Below are positions 11,154 through 22,322 of a DNA stretch of 64,000 nt, in pieces (position 1 is the first letter of the stretch; the number at the start of each line of letters is the position of its first letter). Source of the stretch: Paramyrothecium sp. XJ0827 (lineage: Eukaryota; Ascomycota; Sordariomycetes; Hypocreales; Stachybotryaceae). The stretch is taken from assembly GCA_020881915.1 (NCBI GenBank), contig JAJFPB010000001.1, positions 4,402,001 to 4,466,000 of the forward strand. Reading direction: 5' to 3'. Position numbers and translations under genes: made by a program. The notes beneath the pieces are model-generated. The model worked only from the letters and a program-made list of their open reading frames with translations. It did no database searches and had not been told where the DNA came from.

Positions 11154-13829
11154 ATGGCATCACATTTCAACAAGGAGGAAGTGACGGGCGATTTGGTCCA
11201 AGGTACGGTAGGTATGCATGGAGTAGGAACTGGAAAGTACAAGTCATACATAGGTAGCGCATTTCTTCGGTTGCTTATGGGAGTCGTTACCTGCCGAAGG
11301 TGCAACTGGAGCCGACTGTCCACCACTCTTTGCCCAAGTCCTCAAGGCTCTCAATAACATCCGTAACCGCCAAATGCGTGACCGGACAACGGATTTCTTC
11401 AAGTGCTCGACATGATCAGCTAACAATGGTGGGCCCATCTCTTCCGCATCTGCAAGAACCACTGAACCAAAACCAGGTAGGAACATCTAGCCCTAGCTCC
11501 AGCCCCAGCTCCAGCCCCAGCCTCAGCTCCATGTCACTGCCGATGTTCAGCACATGTATGCTAAGACGACACTTTGGCAACGTAGGAGTGGATTCTGTCA
11601 TGGCTGTCCCAGGTCCGGGCATCGGCAACAAGAACAAAGACCTCGCGGCATGACACGGCCGATCACTTCCTTGGCCCACCCTCCTGGCGGCCGCATGGTC
11701 TTTCAATCCATGAATCTAACTTACCACGAAAAGTAACGACGCCGGGAGATGCATTGCCCCTTGCCGATGATGGTCCAATCCTCTCCGAGATCAGCTCAGA
11801 CGACAGTCCCATGTCATCTCCTATTAGGCCCAGTGCTCGTGAGACCTTGCCTCTAAGCAGGAAACGACACACTTCGACATCCGATGGCTCATCGAAGCTT
11901 ACCGTAGAAAGTCCGGTGCATGTATTCGAGAAGCGACCAAGGAGAAAGACACGAAGCCATAGATACGACACCAAGCACCCGGCAACGCGCCGAATGGCCG
12001 AGACCGCACAGCGTAAGAAATCGAGACCCTCAGGGAAGCCTGACCGGAGACAGGTCAACGGTAAAAAATTGAGCTCTAGTCGAGATGTCATGAGGAACTT
12101 TTCGTCCCAAAATATATCAAATCGAAGGCTGACGGTGCGAGACCTAGCTCTTCCCATGCGATGTGATTCTGACATGGCTTGAAATAGATCAAGCCAAATC
12201 TCACCGTTGGACTCTTTCAGAATGGTCGTAAGCCGGAAGACGGTGACTGTATAATTACTCTCTTTCAATCTCGTGCACGGTTCATGCTAACGATTCTCAG
12301 TAGCTGATCTGACGTTTAACGATTTCAATGTAGTCAATGATCATGTTATCAACACTCAAACTTCAAGGACTCGTAGCAATCACTGTCGGAGACGAAGAAA
12401 TGAATTTCGCGACGACTTCGACTTCTTCGAAAACAAAGACGCCTGCAAGTCTGATACAATAAAGACGCGTGGGCCAGATTGCACAGGTAGCACAGCTTAC
12501 AGCTCCCCTGACACCACCGAATTTCCGTTCAGGCCAGACCGTGATTCAACGAACCAAAGAGAGGCAGCGGTACTGAGTTCACCGGACCATGGTGTTATAT
12601 CTACTCACCAGATGAACTCGTGCCACGCTGTTGTTTCAATGGAAGAAAACCGCGTCGACTTGTCTCCCAAAACTATATCGTGGCCGCATGAGGCGGAACA
12701 TGCGAGGCCTGACTCGATGTCTCCGCAGGCAGCCCTAATTGAAAATCCTCATTTGATTGCCACCCAGTCCCAGCAAGAGCATCGCGTTCCAAAGCATACC
12801 CCGTCGTCCTCAGAGCCGCAGCTTGGAGATAACTTGGCTTCCAAGCCTAGAGACTGGTCGATAGCTCGGTGCGTGGAAATAACTGCTGAGGTTGTAAAAC
12901 AGCCGGAAGCCGGGACGAAAGATCATTTTCAACGCCCAAGCAATTCAGAAACTAAGATAATGCAGAGCAAAAAAATCTTCACCAATAACAGCTTCGCTTG
13001 GGAGACTTGTCTAGCGAACACTGCCAGAGCCTGTACACCACTGCAAGAACTAAATGATAGCAGCTCACTTCCTGCTCAATCCGACAACATCACCGCAAAG
13101 TTGCCTTTAAGAGGGCACCCATATATTGGCCGCAACAGATTTGAGCTTAGAGGCGCAGACTCTATCTGGGAAGGTTTCGATAGAGCTGTCATGACTTATC
13201 CTCATACCAGTGCCTTGGACGATTCAAGTTTGGGCGCACTGCAGCTTCTGCATACAAACCAGTGTCAGGCGAGAGAAAATACAACTTCGCCATATGACGA
13301 GGTCAAAAATCGTTATTTTACATTTCCAGGAAGCCGCCCGAACGTTCAACCATTGCAGCAAAGAGCGGCTAACCCTTTCTTGCATGGAGACAGTGGTAGC
13401 TATGGGGAAATAACAATGCAACCAGCAGAACAGCTCTGCACCAAACGCGATCATTTTACCAATACCTTCCACGAAAATGAGCATGTCTCTCCTGAACATA
13501 CTTACCACGACGCAGATGAAAGCTTCCAGGCATATGTCTCGAGATTAGAAGCGCAGGTCTTTGGGCACGATGGTGCCCGTGACGTAGAACCAACTGAGGA
13601 CTTTGAAGTCGAGAACTGCTTGGATTACCAAAGAACAACATTCCAAGACGACCTTCTTTTTCAGGACAGGAATCAGGAAGACGGACACACATACGCCTCA
13701 AGACAACCGCAGCAAGGGAATCATTGGCCCCCTGATCACCCTCAGACACCATTGGGTGGCTATAATGGGGTCACTGAGCAGAGCAACCGGGACATGCTTA
13801 GTTTCTGGCGGCCCAATTGGTATAGATAG
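11154..13829 (+). CDS. Unrecognised disordered protein, preferred six-exon model
   Basis: I do not recognise this protein. Preferred exons: 11154-11202, 11300-11377, 11457-11476, 11586-12134, 12188-12227 and 12301-13829, giving 754 residues; all phases close. The N-terminus (MASHFNKEEVTGDLVQ, then LFAQVLKALNNIRNRQM and EWILSWLSQVRASATRT) looks folded and helical. Residues ~100-230 are basic and Ser-rich, a possible nuclear-localisation region (RKRHTS, KRPRRKTRSHR). A short block, IKPNLTVGLFQNG, is spread over the 40-base exon. The long last exon is polar and disordered and ends MLSFWRPNWYR. The middle joins are supported by branch points (CTGAC, CTAAC) and by stop codons in the introns. The 5' end is uncertain: an alternative start at 11426 gives a 722-residue protein, and retention of intron 2 gives a 54-residue product. 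The stop lies 70 bases from the stop of the convergent lyase gene. Confidence 0.6.
11495..11530. repeat. 12-base minisatellite inside an intron
   Basis: About three copies of an AGCTCCAGCCCC unit lie within the predicted intron 11477-11585 of the preceding gene. They create spurious LGLELGLELG reading on the minus strand. Confidence 0.7.
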
Positions 13830-13899
13830 GCCTTTTGCATCATCAATTTGATCGGCGGGACATGGATATGTACAACGAGAATGCCCTCACAAAATCAAA

Positions 13900-14915
13900 T
13901 TATTCCGGTTCTTGGTCCTTGTGCTCCGTTCTTAGACTTTCAACGTCAATACCAGCCATTGTGGCCTTTTCAACAATAGATTTGGCCTTGCCAACGACTG
14001 GAACGTCAATCATCTTCCCGTCAAGAGTCCAAGCTCCGCGTCCGGATGCAGCAGCCTTTTCATCTGCGACTGTTATCCTGACAGCCCACACAACCTCATC
14101 ATGAGCTGGTGCAAACATCCTCTGGACAGTGTCGACTTGCAAGGGATGGATGCACTGCTTTCCATTGAAGCCCATTGCCTTCCCCCCGGCGCATTCTTCC
14201 TCCAGCCTTCGGAGGCCATCATCGCCCTTGTAAGAGGTGCACACCAGGTCAATGGCACTGGGCAAATTGGCTGCTCGCGCAGCTGTCACAATTGCTGACC
14301 GCGCATACAGAAACTCTGTGAGGGAGGGTGTGCGGGTGATTGACAAGTCCAAAGCGAAGTCCTCGGCAGCGAAGATCAAACCGCTCAGGTAAGGAGAAGC
14401 TTTGCAGATGGACGAGAGCTCCATGACGGCTCGAGCCGACTCGATGAGTGCGATAATCTTGATTGGATTTGAAGAATCGGCGGCATGGCGCTCGGGCGCG
14501 ACATGGCGGAGAACATCGGTCACAAAGGTAAGGTCCGCTGCGGAATCGACCTTTGGCACGACAACCGCATCGACCCTAGGCGAAGCCGCGAGCGTAGTCA
14601 GATCCCCCAAAGCGAAGGGGCTCGAAACGGCATTGACGCGGACCGCGAGCTCCGAGATGGAGGAAGGGCGCGCGTTGAGGGCGTCGAGATGGGCTTTGAG
14701 CTGACCCCGAGCCTTGTCCTTGAGGGAGGGCGTCACGGAGTCCTCGAGGTCGTACGTGATGTTATCTGACCTGAGGCCCAGTGACTTCGTCAGCATCTTC
14801 TGGGACGACGCTGGGACTGAGGTCATCGTCAGCTGTCTGGATGCAGTGGAGCGGGATGCAAGAGCCGAGGGTCTTAACCGTATAGCAGTGAGCGTCGAAG
14901 CACTCTCGAAGCCAT
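13900..14915 (-). CDS. HpcH/HpaI aldolase / CitE-like (CLYBL-type) lyase
   Basis: Two exons, 14915-14879 and 14816-13900, giving 317 residues. The short first exon encodes [12 protein letters not shown], an Arg-rich amphipathic leader that fits mitochondrial import. It splices in phase to [12 protein letters not shown], restoring the family signature [14 protein letters not shown] followed by [11 protein letters not shown]. The fold is the CitE/HpcH TIM barrel. Metal and substrate residues typical of the family are visible: Arg in ARGQ, Glu in [13 protein letters not shown], and Asp in [11 protein letters not shown]. Human CLYBL cleaves citramalyl-CoA, and bacterial relatives cleave citryl-CoA or malyl-CoA; which substrate is used here cannot be decided from sequence. 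A start at the internal Met (14826 region) would lose the conserved LLYVPASS motif, so the spliced start is preferred. It is convergent with the gene at 11154-13829 and divergent from TVP23. Confidence 0.88.
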
Positions 14916-15742
14916 TTTGGGAGTGCTTTTTTATTTTATTGTTTTAATTGGTATGAGTAGAATTGTCTACGTGTAACACATGTGTCGACCCAGCGAGAAG
15001 AAATGAATGTACGAGTTGTTTCCTACGCCCGCATTGGAGCTTCAAGTTGAAGCGACGACGTTGGTGCTGAGTGATGTAACCGATGTAGGCTATAGGCTCC
15101 CAGCGGTACAGACGCACTCCACAGCCGACCTTGCCTTAGGGGTCCTACAAGCCTAGGGGGCATGGCTCAGGTAGCTAGCTCCAAGCACCAGAGCTTGTGT
15201 TACCGATGACATGGCGACAATCCAGTCACGCTTCACATTTTGAGACCTGTTGCGTGGCATGCTGGATCTACAGGGGTGCCGGTTTGGCCTTAGATGCGAA
15301 TCGCCTCCAGGAAGCAGCAAGATGGAGGCATCCAGGTGGAAGTAAAGCAGAATGAGCTTACACTGCTTACACATAGCTTCCTTAGTTACAGCACCTATTT
15401 AGAGCCCACGGGCCGCCCGCAATAAAGGCCGCGCCAGCACGCTGGGGATTCTGCCCGCCTCACCGCCCGCGTACCTGGGCCCGGATCATTCTAACCTCCT
15501 TTCTTCCCTCCCGACGAGCTACCGTAGCTTCAACGGGCGTCCCCCCAGCCAGCTACCTCATACGTATCCGACCACGACCCCCAATCGCCGGGCGACGCAA
15601 AGCGATATCTCATCCCCTCCCCAAACGACTCGAGACGACCGGACATGACCAGTCCGTAGATTTGATCTTTTTTTCTTCATTTCCTGCCAAAGGGATCGTC
15701 CAAATCAAAAGAAATACTACACACACACACCCACACGCAACA
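14916..15742. other. Divergent promoter region between lyase and TVP23
   Basis: An 827-base head-to-head spacer. It holds an AC-dinucleotide run at about 15719-15737, just before the TVP23 start, and a GC-rich block around 15410-15480. No gene was recognised. Confidence 0.5.
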
Positions 15743-16712
15743 ATGGAGGCTGCGCAACCTGCCGGCTCGCTGAGCTGGCGACTGAGCTCACATCCCATCA
15801 CCCTGCTGACGTTCCTCGGCTTCAGAATATGTTTGTTTCCCGGCGGCGAGCGACATGCGCGATCCATCCATCCGTTACTGACACGCAACCCTTGCAGCAA
15901 GCGTACTCGTCTACTTCCTGGGACTATGGGTCATCAAGAGCATGTGAGTTGGCCCACCCTTTCTCCGACCTCATCGTCACCACCAGTCGATGCCAGTCGC
16001 CCCTTTGCGCCTGCGCCCCCGCGCGCGCGAAAGGCCTCGCGAGCCGAGGAACAAGCTCGGCAGGCGGTCCATTGACTCGAACCCGCAAACGAATCCGTGG
16101 CTGACAACATCGCTTTCTCCTTGTTCCGTCCGCAGGATCATGATCTTCATCGTCACCATCCTCCTCCTCGCCGCCGACTTCTACTACCTCAAGAACATCG
16201 CGGGTCGCCGGCTCGTTGGCCTGCGTTGGTGGAACGAGGTCGACCCCTCGACGGGCGACTCCCAGTGGGTGTTTGAGAGCAGCGAACCCGGCACAAAGGT
16301 CATCAACGCCACCGACAGCCGCTTCTTCTGGCTGGGGCTCTACGTCCAGCCCGTGCTCTGGGTCGTCATGGCCATCCTGGCCATTGTGCGCCTGCAGTTC
16401 CTGTGGCTGCCGCTCGTCAGTAAGTAGCTCTGCTGGCCTCTCCACCCTCCTACATGGCAACCGGCCGCCATTGCGTGGTCGGCTACAACTCGCACTCTCC
16501 TTCGCCCCCGCTCGTCTCCCGCGTCCCCCCGATCCCTGCTGACATGGATACCAGTCATTGCCCTCGTCCTTACCGTCATGAACACCCTGGCGTTTTCGCG
16601 ATGCGACAAGTTCAGCCAGGCGTCCAACATCGCCGGAAGCGCATTCGGCGGCGGCAACCTGGCCGGCAGCATCGCCACCAACATGATGGGACGCTGGTTC
16701 TCGCGCAGCTGA
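15743..16712 (+). CDS. TVP23: Golgi membrane protein Tvp23 (FAM18 family)
   Basis: Four exons: 15743-15830, 15898-15943, 16136-16419 and 16555-16712, giving 191 residues. Tvp23 is a late-Golgi/endosomal multi-pass membrane protein of the FAM18/TVP23 family that works with Yip-family proteins in vesicle traffic. Four hydrophobic segments are visible: around [58 protein letters not shown] and [16 protein letters not shown]. Between them are the family motifs [14 protein letters not shown] and [10 protein letters not shown]. The C-terminus ends [10 protein letters not shown] with a Gly-rich lead-in. The length matches the family. Intron 2 (192 bases) is long for this locus. It is divergent from the lyase gene. 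Confidence 0.93.
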
Positions 16713-17687
16713 GTGCGCGTCTTTCCGAGCACGGGGCGGCTCGCCCGCCCGCCGCCTCCAAAGTTGACACTGGGCCACACTGGAAGAGCGCACTTGAGAT
16801 CCACTTTAGATTTGCTGCGTTCGATACGCTGACCTGACGAGGGCGTGGAAGCAAAGGCAGGCAGGCCGGGATTGTCTTGAGCACTGTTATTAGCGAGGTA
16901 GATCAATTTTTCATTTTATACGGCGCGAGGAATCGCTACGGATGGCAAAAGGCGTCGTTGGCTGCGGACACCCCGACTGTATACTATATTGTATCTTTTG
17001 AGTATTGGGAACATTCTTCATGTTGTTTTCCTACCAGGATTGTTTGAAGACCCAAATTCGCTCCTCGTGTATCGTGCTATCACCACATATACAGAGAGCT
17101 AGTGTGAACAGGACGCTCGTGTTGAGATTGATAATTGATAATGGGGTTGTCAAGATGCTATACAACATTGCTGTTTGCATCCCCTACATGGCGAGAATAG
17201 CAACCCCTCCCCTTCAACGTTTTCTGCTCATCCTACCACCTCATGACTTGTCCGCTTGCCCACCAGGTTGGAGATAAAATAGGCACACTCACACACACAC
17301 ACACATATATATACACTAAATTGTCACCAATTCGTCGCAGCGCATTCCGCAAGCCAGGCTTTTCCCGCGCCCCAGGCCCTCAGCCCCTCCTCCCTCCTCT
17401 CCTCTTCCTGTACTAGATATGAAAATGACATGGCGGACAATGTGTCGAGAAATTGATTAAAAATAAAAACGAATGCACCGATCTGTGCTTCCCAGAAACT
17501 CCGAGCTCCTGAACTTCGTAAATATGCCAGGGTTGCAACAACCGCGGCGGGGAATATGTAAGAACAACGACCCCTGAAAAAACAAGAATGGTATTTTCGC
17601 GGTGACACCGACACCATGCGGGCCGTGGCCCTCTTTTTTATCCTTCTTTCGTTTGGAATTCTTCCTGTTGCTTCCCTTGCTCGCGGC
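16713..17687. other. Convergent spacer with AC/AT dinucleotide run
   Basis: This is the 3' flank shared by TVP23 (plus) and the membrane-protein gene (minus). A CA-repeat running into TA-repeat lies at about 17284-17312. No gene was recognised. Confidence 0.5.
17284..17312. repeat. (CA)n/(TA)n microsatellite
   Basis: About ten CA units followed by four TA units in the spacer downstream of TVP23. Confidence 0.8.
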
Positions 17688-19116
17688 TTACCTCCGCCGG
17701 GCTTGCGCAATTGCGTCGTCAAGTTGCCGCTCCTCTTCTTCCAGCCGACGGAGATCAGCCTCGGTCATGCCATCCTCAACCAAGTGGGCAATGTTGGCTG
17801 ACACGCCAAGGGGAGTGATGGTGCCGCTGCGCATGGCGAGGTCGGTCCTGCTGGTCGCGGGTTCTGGATTCTTGTAAGGGACAAACGTGGTATTGCTGCT
17901 ATCACTAGTGTTGCGGAGGTGCGACTCTTGCTGGTCCTGCTGGATGCGGTCGTGGGATTGTTGTTGCTGGCCGGCGGGCACGCCGAGGACATGATCCGAG
18001 GGCAGACGGTGGCCGCCATCTTCCGAATAAGGGGTTGGAGGCGTTTCGGGAAGGCGGCTGGTCTCCTTGTCGGCGAAGTAGACAGTGGCCCCCTGCTGGC
18101 TGTCGTAGCCGGCCTGTTCGGCAGCCACGCGCCTGCGATGGCGGCGGCGGTACAGCAAGAAGATGGCGGTGATGAGGATGATGAAGAAAGCAGCAGCGCC
18201 AACTGCAATGCCTGCGATGACGCCGGTCGAAAGTCCACTGTTTGGGCTGGCATCTGCTACTGTTAACGGGACCCTGGACGGTGCCTCTATCGCCGGTACA
18301 CTACTCGTAGCTGAGTTTGTCGCAAGACCAGTGGTAGGTGCGTAATGCATCTCCTTATCGTCGTAAGTGATGCGCACTTTGCCATTTTCCTTCTCCTGTT
18401 TCGCCTCCTCAGGGTCGTCCGCAGGGAAATTTTTTGTTTTCCATTCCTGGCCCTTTTGGTCGTTTTCTACAACGGTGAAGATGCCTGAAATGGTCGTTCC
18501 AATTGCCATATCTGTCTTCCAATCGATGAGCAGAGTCATCCTGCCACCAAGGTGCTCGGTCAGATTTACGACTGAATTGAAGAACGAAACCTTCAATTCG
18601 GCGTTCAGTAGATCAAAGTTTTTATCTCTGAAGACTATAGGTCGCCCAACGGTAAGCTGGATTGCACTTGCGAAGAAGCAGAGGAACACGAGACCACATA
18701 CCTTGAAAGAAGTCCCTGGTAGACTCGAATTCGGGAGCGCTGGCACCAGCATCGACCAGTCGCGCGCTCGCAATGACTTCTGGGTTCCTTGCAACGCCTT
18801 CGAGCATGCGATCACTCCGCCACTGTACTTCCGTGACCTCGACAGAGCTGTTGAGTTTCCAGGTGAAACTTCTCGGGTCGTTTGCAGCCAAAAGAAACCG
18901 CTCTCGAGTGAAAAAGGTACTGTCCTCGTTCAAGTCGATGACCGCATCTTCCCCATTGGACAATATTGAAATGTTTTCATCTGAACCTGGTTGAAGGATT
19001 TGTTCTGGGATCGGTTTATCTGCTGGTCCGACACCGCCAGCGCCATTGGAGGCTGTGGTTCCATCTTCGGAACGACGCCGCATCGCGACTGGTGAGCGGA
19101 GTTGCGACTCTCCCAT
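17688..19116 (-). CDS. Single-pass membrane protein with extracellular beta-like domain, function unknown
   Basis: Two exons, 19116-18702 and 18634-17688, giving 453 residues; the 67-base intron is forced by phase. I do not recognise the family. Residues ~60-255 form a folded-looking region with N-glycosylation sites (NSS, NLT) and the block HLGGRMTLLIDWKTDMAIG. A Ser/Thr/Pro linker follows, then one transmembrane helix (GVIAGIAVGAAAFFIILITA) and a stop-transfer YRRRHRRR. A ~150-residue polar cytoplasmic tail ends MTEADLRRLEEEERQLDDAIAQ. This is the layout of fungal wall-stress-sensor or adhesion-receptor-like type I proteins, but the modelled N-terminus has no signal peptide. An upstream exon may therefore be missing; another minus-strand frame, open at 19016-19318 without an ATG, overlaps the start. 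The C-terminal half is certain to be coding; the 5' end is doubtful. Confidence 0.7.
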
Positions 19117-19593
19117 GTCGTATTTCAATGTTTGACAATTTGTTGGTGTCTATAAGTACGTTCCGGTTACGCGGCCTTGCCTCGACAGGTACTGTTTGAG
19201 CAGCTAGATTATCCTCGGCGGTCGTCCTGCCTCTGGGTCCAGCTTCCTTGGCCGGGTCTACGGCGCGTTGGAAGAGAGGCCTGAGCGATGGGCGGAGCCG
19301 CTCAGGGAGAAAATGGGGTCAGCGAAAACGGATGAGGTCGTCCGATGGAAGTTTGCGATTAAGGGCCTGGGATGCTCCCCATCCGAACGGAGGAGGATAA
19401 TAGGCCGACCAAATGGAAGTGACGATGTCTACGCACGACAACGAGGCGATGACAGAGACTTGGGGGTTAGTTGGGAGAGTGAGGAGGGAGAAGCAGCGTG
19501 AGGTAGAATGGCCACAACCGGAAGCCAGAAGACGCATAAGCGACAGGGGGTCAAGCAGCAGGAGGAATCGAGTCGGGTAAGAGAGAGAGACAC

Positions 19594-19622
19594 GCAGATG
19601 CAGATGCAGATGCAGATGCAGA
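19594..19622. repeat. (GCAGAT)n hexanucleotide repeat
   Basis: Nearly five perfect GCAGAT units. It gives MQMQMQMQ on the plus strand and CICICICI on the minus strand, which inflates spurious frames here. Confidence 0.85.
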
Positions 19623-19692
19623 GGCGGCAGAGGCACAGACAGAGAGACACGATGAACAGAGAGCAATCAAACATAGGCACAGGTATGGGTGC

Positions 19693-19718
19693 AGGTACAG
19701 GTACAGGTACAGATACAG
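19693..19718. repeat. (AGGTAC)n repeat
   Basis: About four AGGTAC/AGATAC units in tandem. Confidence 0.75.
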
Positions 19719-19949
19719 GGGAACGAAGCTCGGGTGGGTATGTACCACAGTAAGGTAAGATGGACGAGCCTGGGTCACCGAACCCCGGCCGGGCTCATGG
19801 GATTCTGTCCTTGGTTAGCCTGGCAGTTTTGGTGTTGTTGGTGTCGGTGTTGGATGGTGCAGATTGCGGCGCGAGCAGGGGGCGCGCATGGAGAATCAGC
19901 AGGATGAACCCCATCGTCAGCCTACATGAATGCCTGCCCCGTGCGGTGG

Positions 19950-19979
19950 CCCATCCCATCCCATCCCTTCCCTTCCCTC
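19950..19979. repeat. CCCAT/CCCTT pentanucleotide repeat
   Basis: About six pyrimidine-rich pentamers, CCCAT changing to CCCTT. Confidence 0.75.
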
Positions 19980-20269
19980 GCCTGACGACGCTGCGTGGTG
20001 CAGTACGGTACAGCACTGTAGTGCAGCTTGAATGGGGCAGCTCGGCGAGCAAAGGCCCTTTCGTCGACCGACGATCAAACACAAAACAGCGAGGGCGAGG
20101 AATGGACGGCGAGGAGGGCGGCGGGGCCCAGAGAAGCCCGTCAACAAAGACGATCCGCCGTCACCGAGCGCGTAGCCTCGTATGACTTACGGTATGACTT
20201 GCTCCCCCTCCCATGGTCGGCACACGGGTGGGAGCATAAGTAAGAGGTACAATACAGCCAAGGTGCAGT

Positions 20270-20333
20270 AAGGTAAGGTAAGGCGAGGTGAGGTGAGGCG
20301 AGGTGAGGTGAGGCAAGGTCAGGTCAGGTCAGG
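20270..20333. repeat. GGTAA/GAGGT/GGTCA pentanucleotide array
   Basis: Roughly twelve five-base units that shift from AGGTA through AGGTG and AGGCG to AGGTC. Confidence 0.85.
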
Positions 20334-22322
20334 CAATGTACTGTACAGCCCAGAGGAAGGTAAGGTAGCGGAAACGTGGTGGCTGACGATGCTTGGCTGG
20401 TCCTGACTAAGGCACACAACGACAAGGAGAAACCGAAACTCCCCATCCCCACCACAGCTTCGTCTCGTCTCTGAACAAAGTACCTTTGATTCATTGACGT
20501 CCTTGCATCCATCAGCAACCGCACCGCACCGCACCGTGACCGAGTCCGTGATCTCCTCTCTGTGTAAGACATTGTCTGCACTGGTGCTGGACTTGGTCGA
20601 AATGATGGCCGGACAAAGGGACTTTGGACTGAACCAGCACCGCTGTACAGTCTCCCGTACAGTACAGAGTATATAGCGGGACTATCGGAGGGAAAAGGGT
20701 GAGAAACGAAGCAACCCACGAGCCTTGTGTGATCAACATGCCTAATCGGGATGGCTCCCTGCTATTATTAACAGAAAGACACATGTTGCATATCCACCAC
20801 GCACGGGGGGGGACCATCAATCCTATCCGCTTCCGTTTAGCACCGAACCTGGGTCCCCAAGGTCCCCTCCCTGCCTCCTACAGGCTACAGTGCAGTGCTC
20901 CTTTTTCTCCCACAATCTTCCCCTTTCAGCCCGGGACCCTTGACTCTGAAGGATCGCTGGCGCCGTCCCATGAGCGCCCGTGCACCCTTGCGCAACCCAC
21001 CCAATCTGACTGGGCGAGGGCCTGTCGATCCCAACTGCGGCTGACTGGCGCCGTTGAGAGGTGGGGAACAAGAGGACAAAGGTCTCCTCAAGGGAAACGA
21101 CCCAGCACGGGGGAGAGCGGGAGAAAATAATATAAGCGTCGTCGTGAGAATTACCGGACTGCCAGTGCGGCAAGGCACTAAGACGGTGCAGTTCGGACCA
21201 ATTTGCTCGGCAGAGGGGGAGCCACGATCCAGAGAACGAGCAAGAAAGGAAACCAGCGCACAAACCGAACTGCCGTCCAGCCAGAGAGACGAAAAAGGAC
21301 AAAGAACTCTCCCCCGCGCCCCTTCTTCGCGCTGCTCCGTGTGCATCGGCCACTGCCCGGCGACCAACGGGGAGGGGGCACTGGCGAGAATGCAACCGTG
21401 GGTTACACTCGTTACAGCGCAAGCATCACCAACCAGACGGACTCGAGCCAGATCCAGGGAGAGGCAGGGGCGGAGACGGTGACGAATGCGCCAGAAATAC
21501 CTATTCTGGTCAATGCGCGGAACGCCCTCCCTGGTCATGGTCGTGGCCAAGTGCCATTTCCCTTTTGTTTCAACCCTCCTTCTCCCAATCAGGCCGTCTC
21601 GCAACCGTTCCAGGAGCCCAGTATTGTACTGTACAAAGGCCAGGTTGGGCCTGCCCCATTCTCCCTAGCTATGCTTGGAACGGACTCCCTGCTCAGGAAG
21701 GATTCTGGAAGATAAGTGACCGAATCTCTCATCGCGCCCTGGCTTGACAATTTACCCGTCATGTCATGGAGCTGCTCTCGCATCACTATCCTGCTTTTTG
21801 CTGCAGCTTCAACGGTAGCTACTAACCCTTGCTGGAAGAAAGCGAACGGTCCGAGCTCATAGACAATCCATCCGATATCCCACGTGCAGTCACGGGGGGG
21901 GAATCTGGTACTGTATGCTTTCGATTATGAGACTATGTTGCCTATTATAGCGGAGAGCTGTCTAGCAGCGTGGCAGTGAGCAGGTCGACAAAGGCTTTGC
22001 TGCGGCTTTCCTACCATGAACGGTCCGTCGCCGCCACTTACTGTGGCCTTCCACTGCGTGCGTCCTCTTGGCCACTCGGTTGAATTAAGTCCTTGTAGTG
22101 TAATATCAAGACACCATAACCCATCGTTCTTGTTTCCGCCCCCTCAGGAATGAAAGCGTCCACTTCCCAAATACGCCAAGCAAGCCACTTCAGGAAGCCC
22201 GGAGTGGAAGCAATGCTTATCCAAAAATACATAGCCCGACGAAGGCTGCAACACCACAAATGCGTTTTTGCCCCTCCGACACCCACCGCGGTAAGATTTA
22301 CGCCATGCACACATCGCCGTTT

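Larger units (their letters stand above)
19117..22322. other. 3.2 kb repeat-rich intergenic region
   Basis: This lies between the 5' end of the membrane-protein gene and the 3' end of the DUF726 gene. It is dominated by purine-rich simple repeats (listed separately) and recurring GTACAGTAC-like words. Frames of up to 239 codons at 20823-21604 (minus) overlap open frames on the other strand, contain no domain and are probably chance frames in GC-rich sequence. Confidence 0.5.

Noticed and set aside
19429..19753. Cys/Ile- or Met/Gln-rich small proteins
   Set aside because: They are translations of the GCAGAT and AGGTAC microsatellites.
20823..21604. 239- and 199-codon minus-strand frames
   Set aside because: They overlap long frames on the plus strand in GC-rich sequence; no domain, no conserved composition and no plausible introns.
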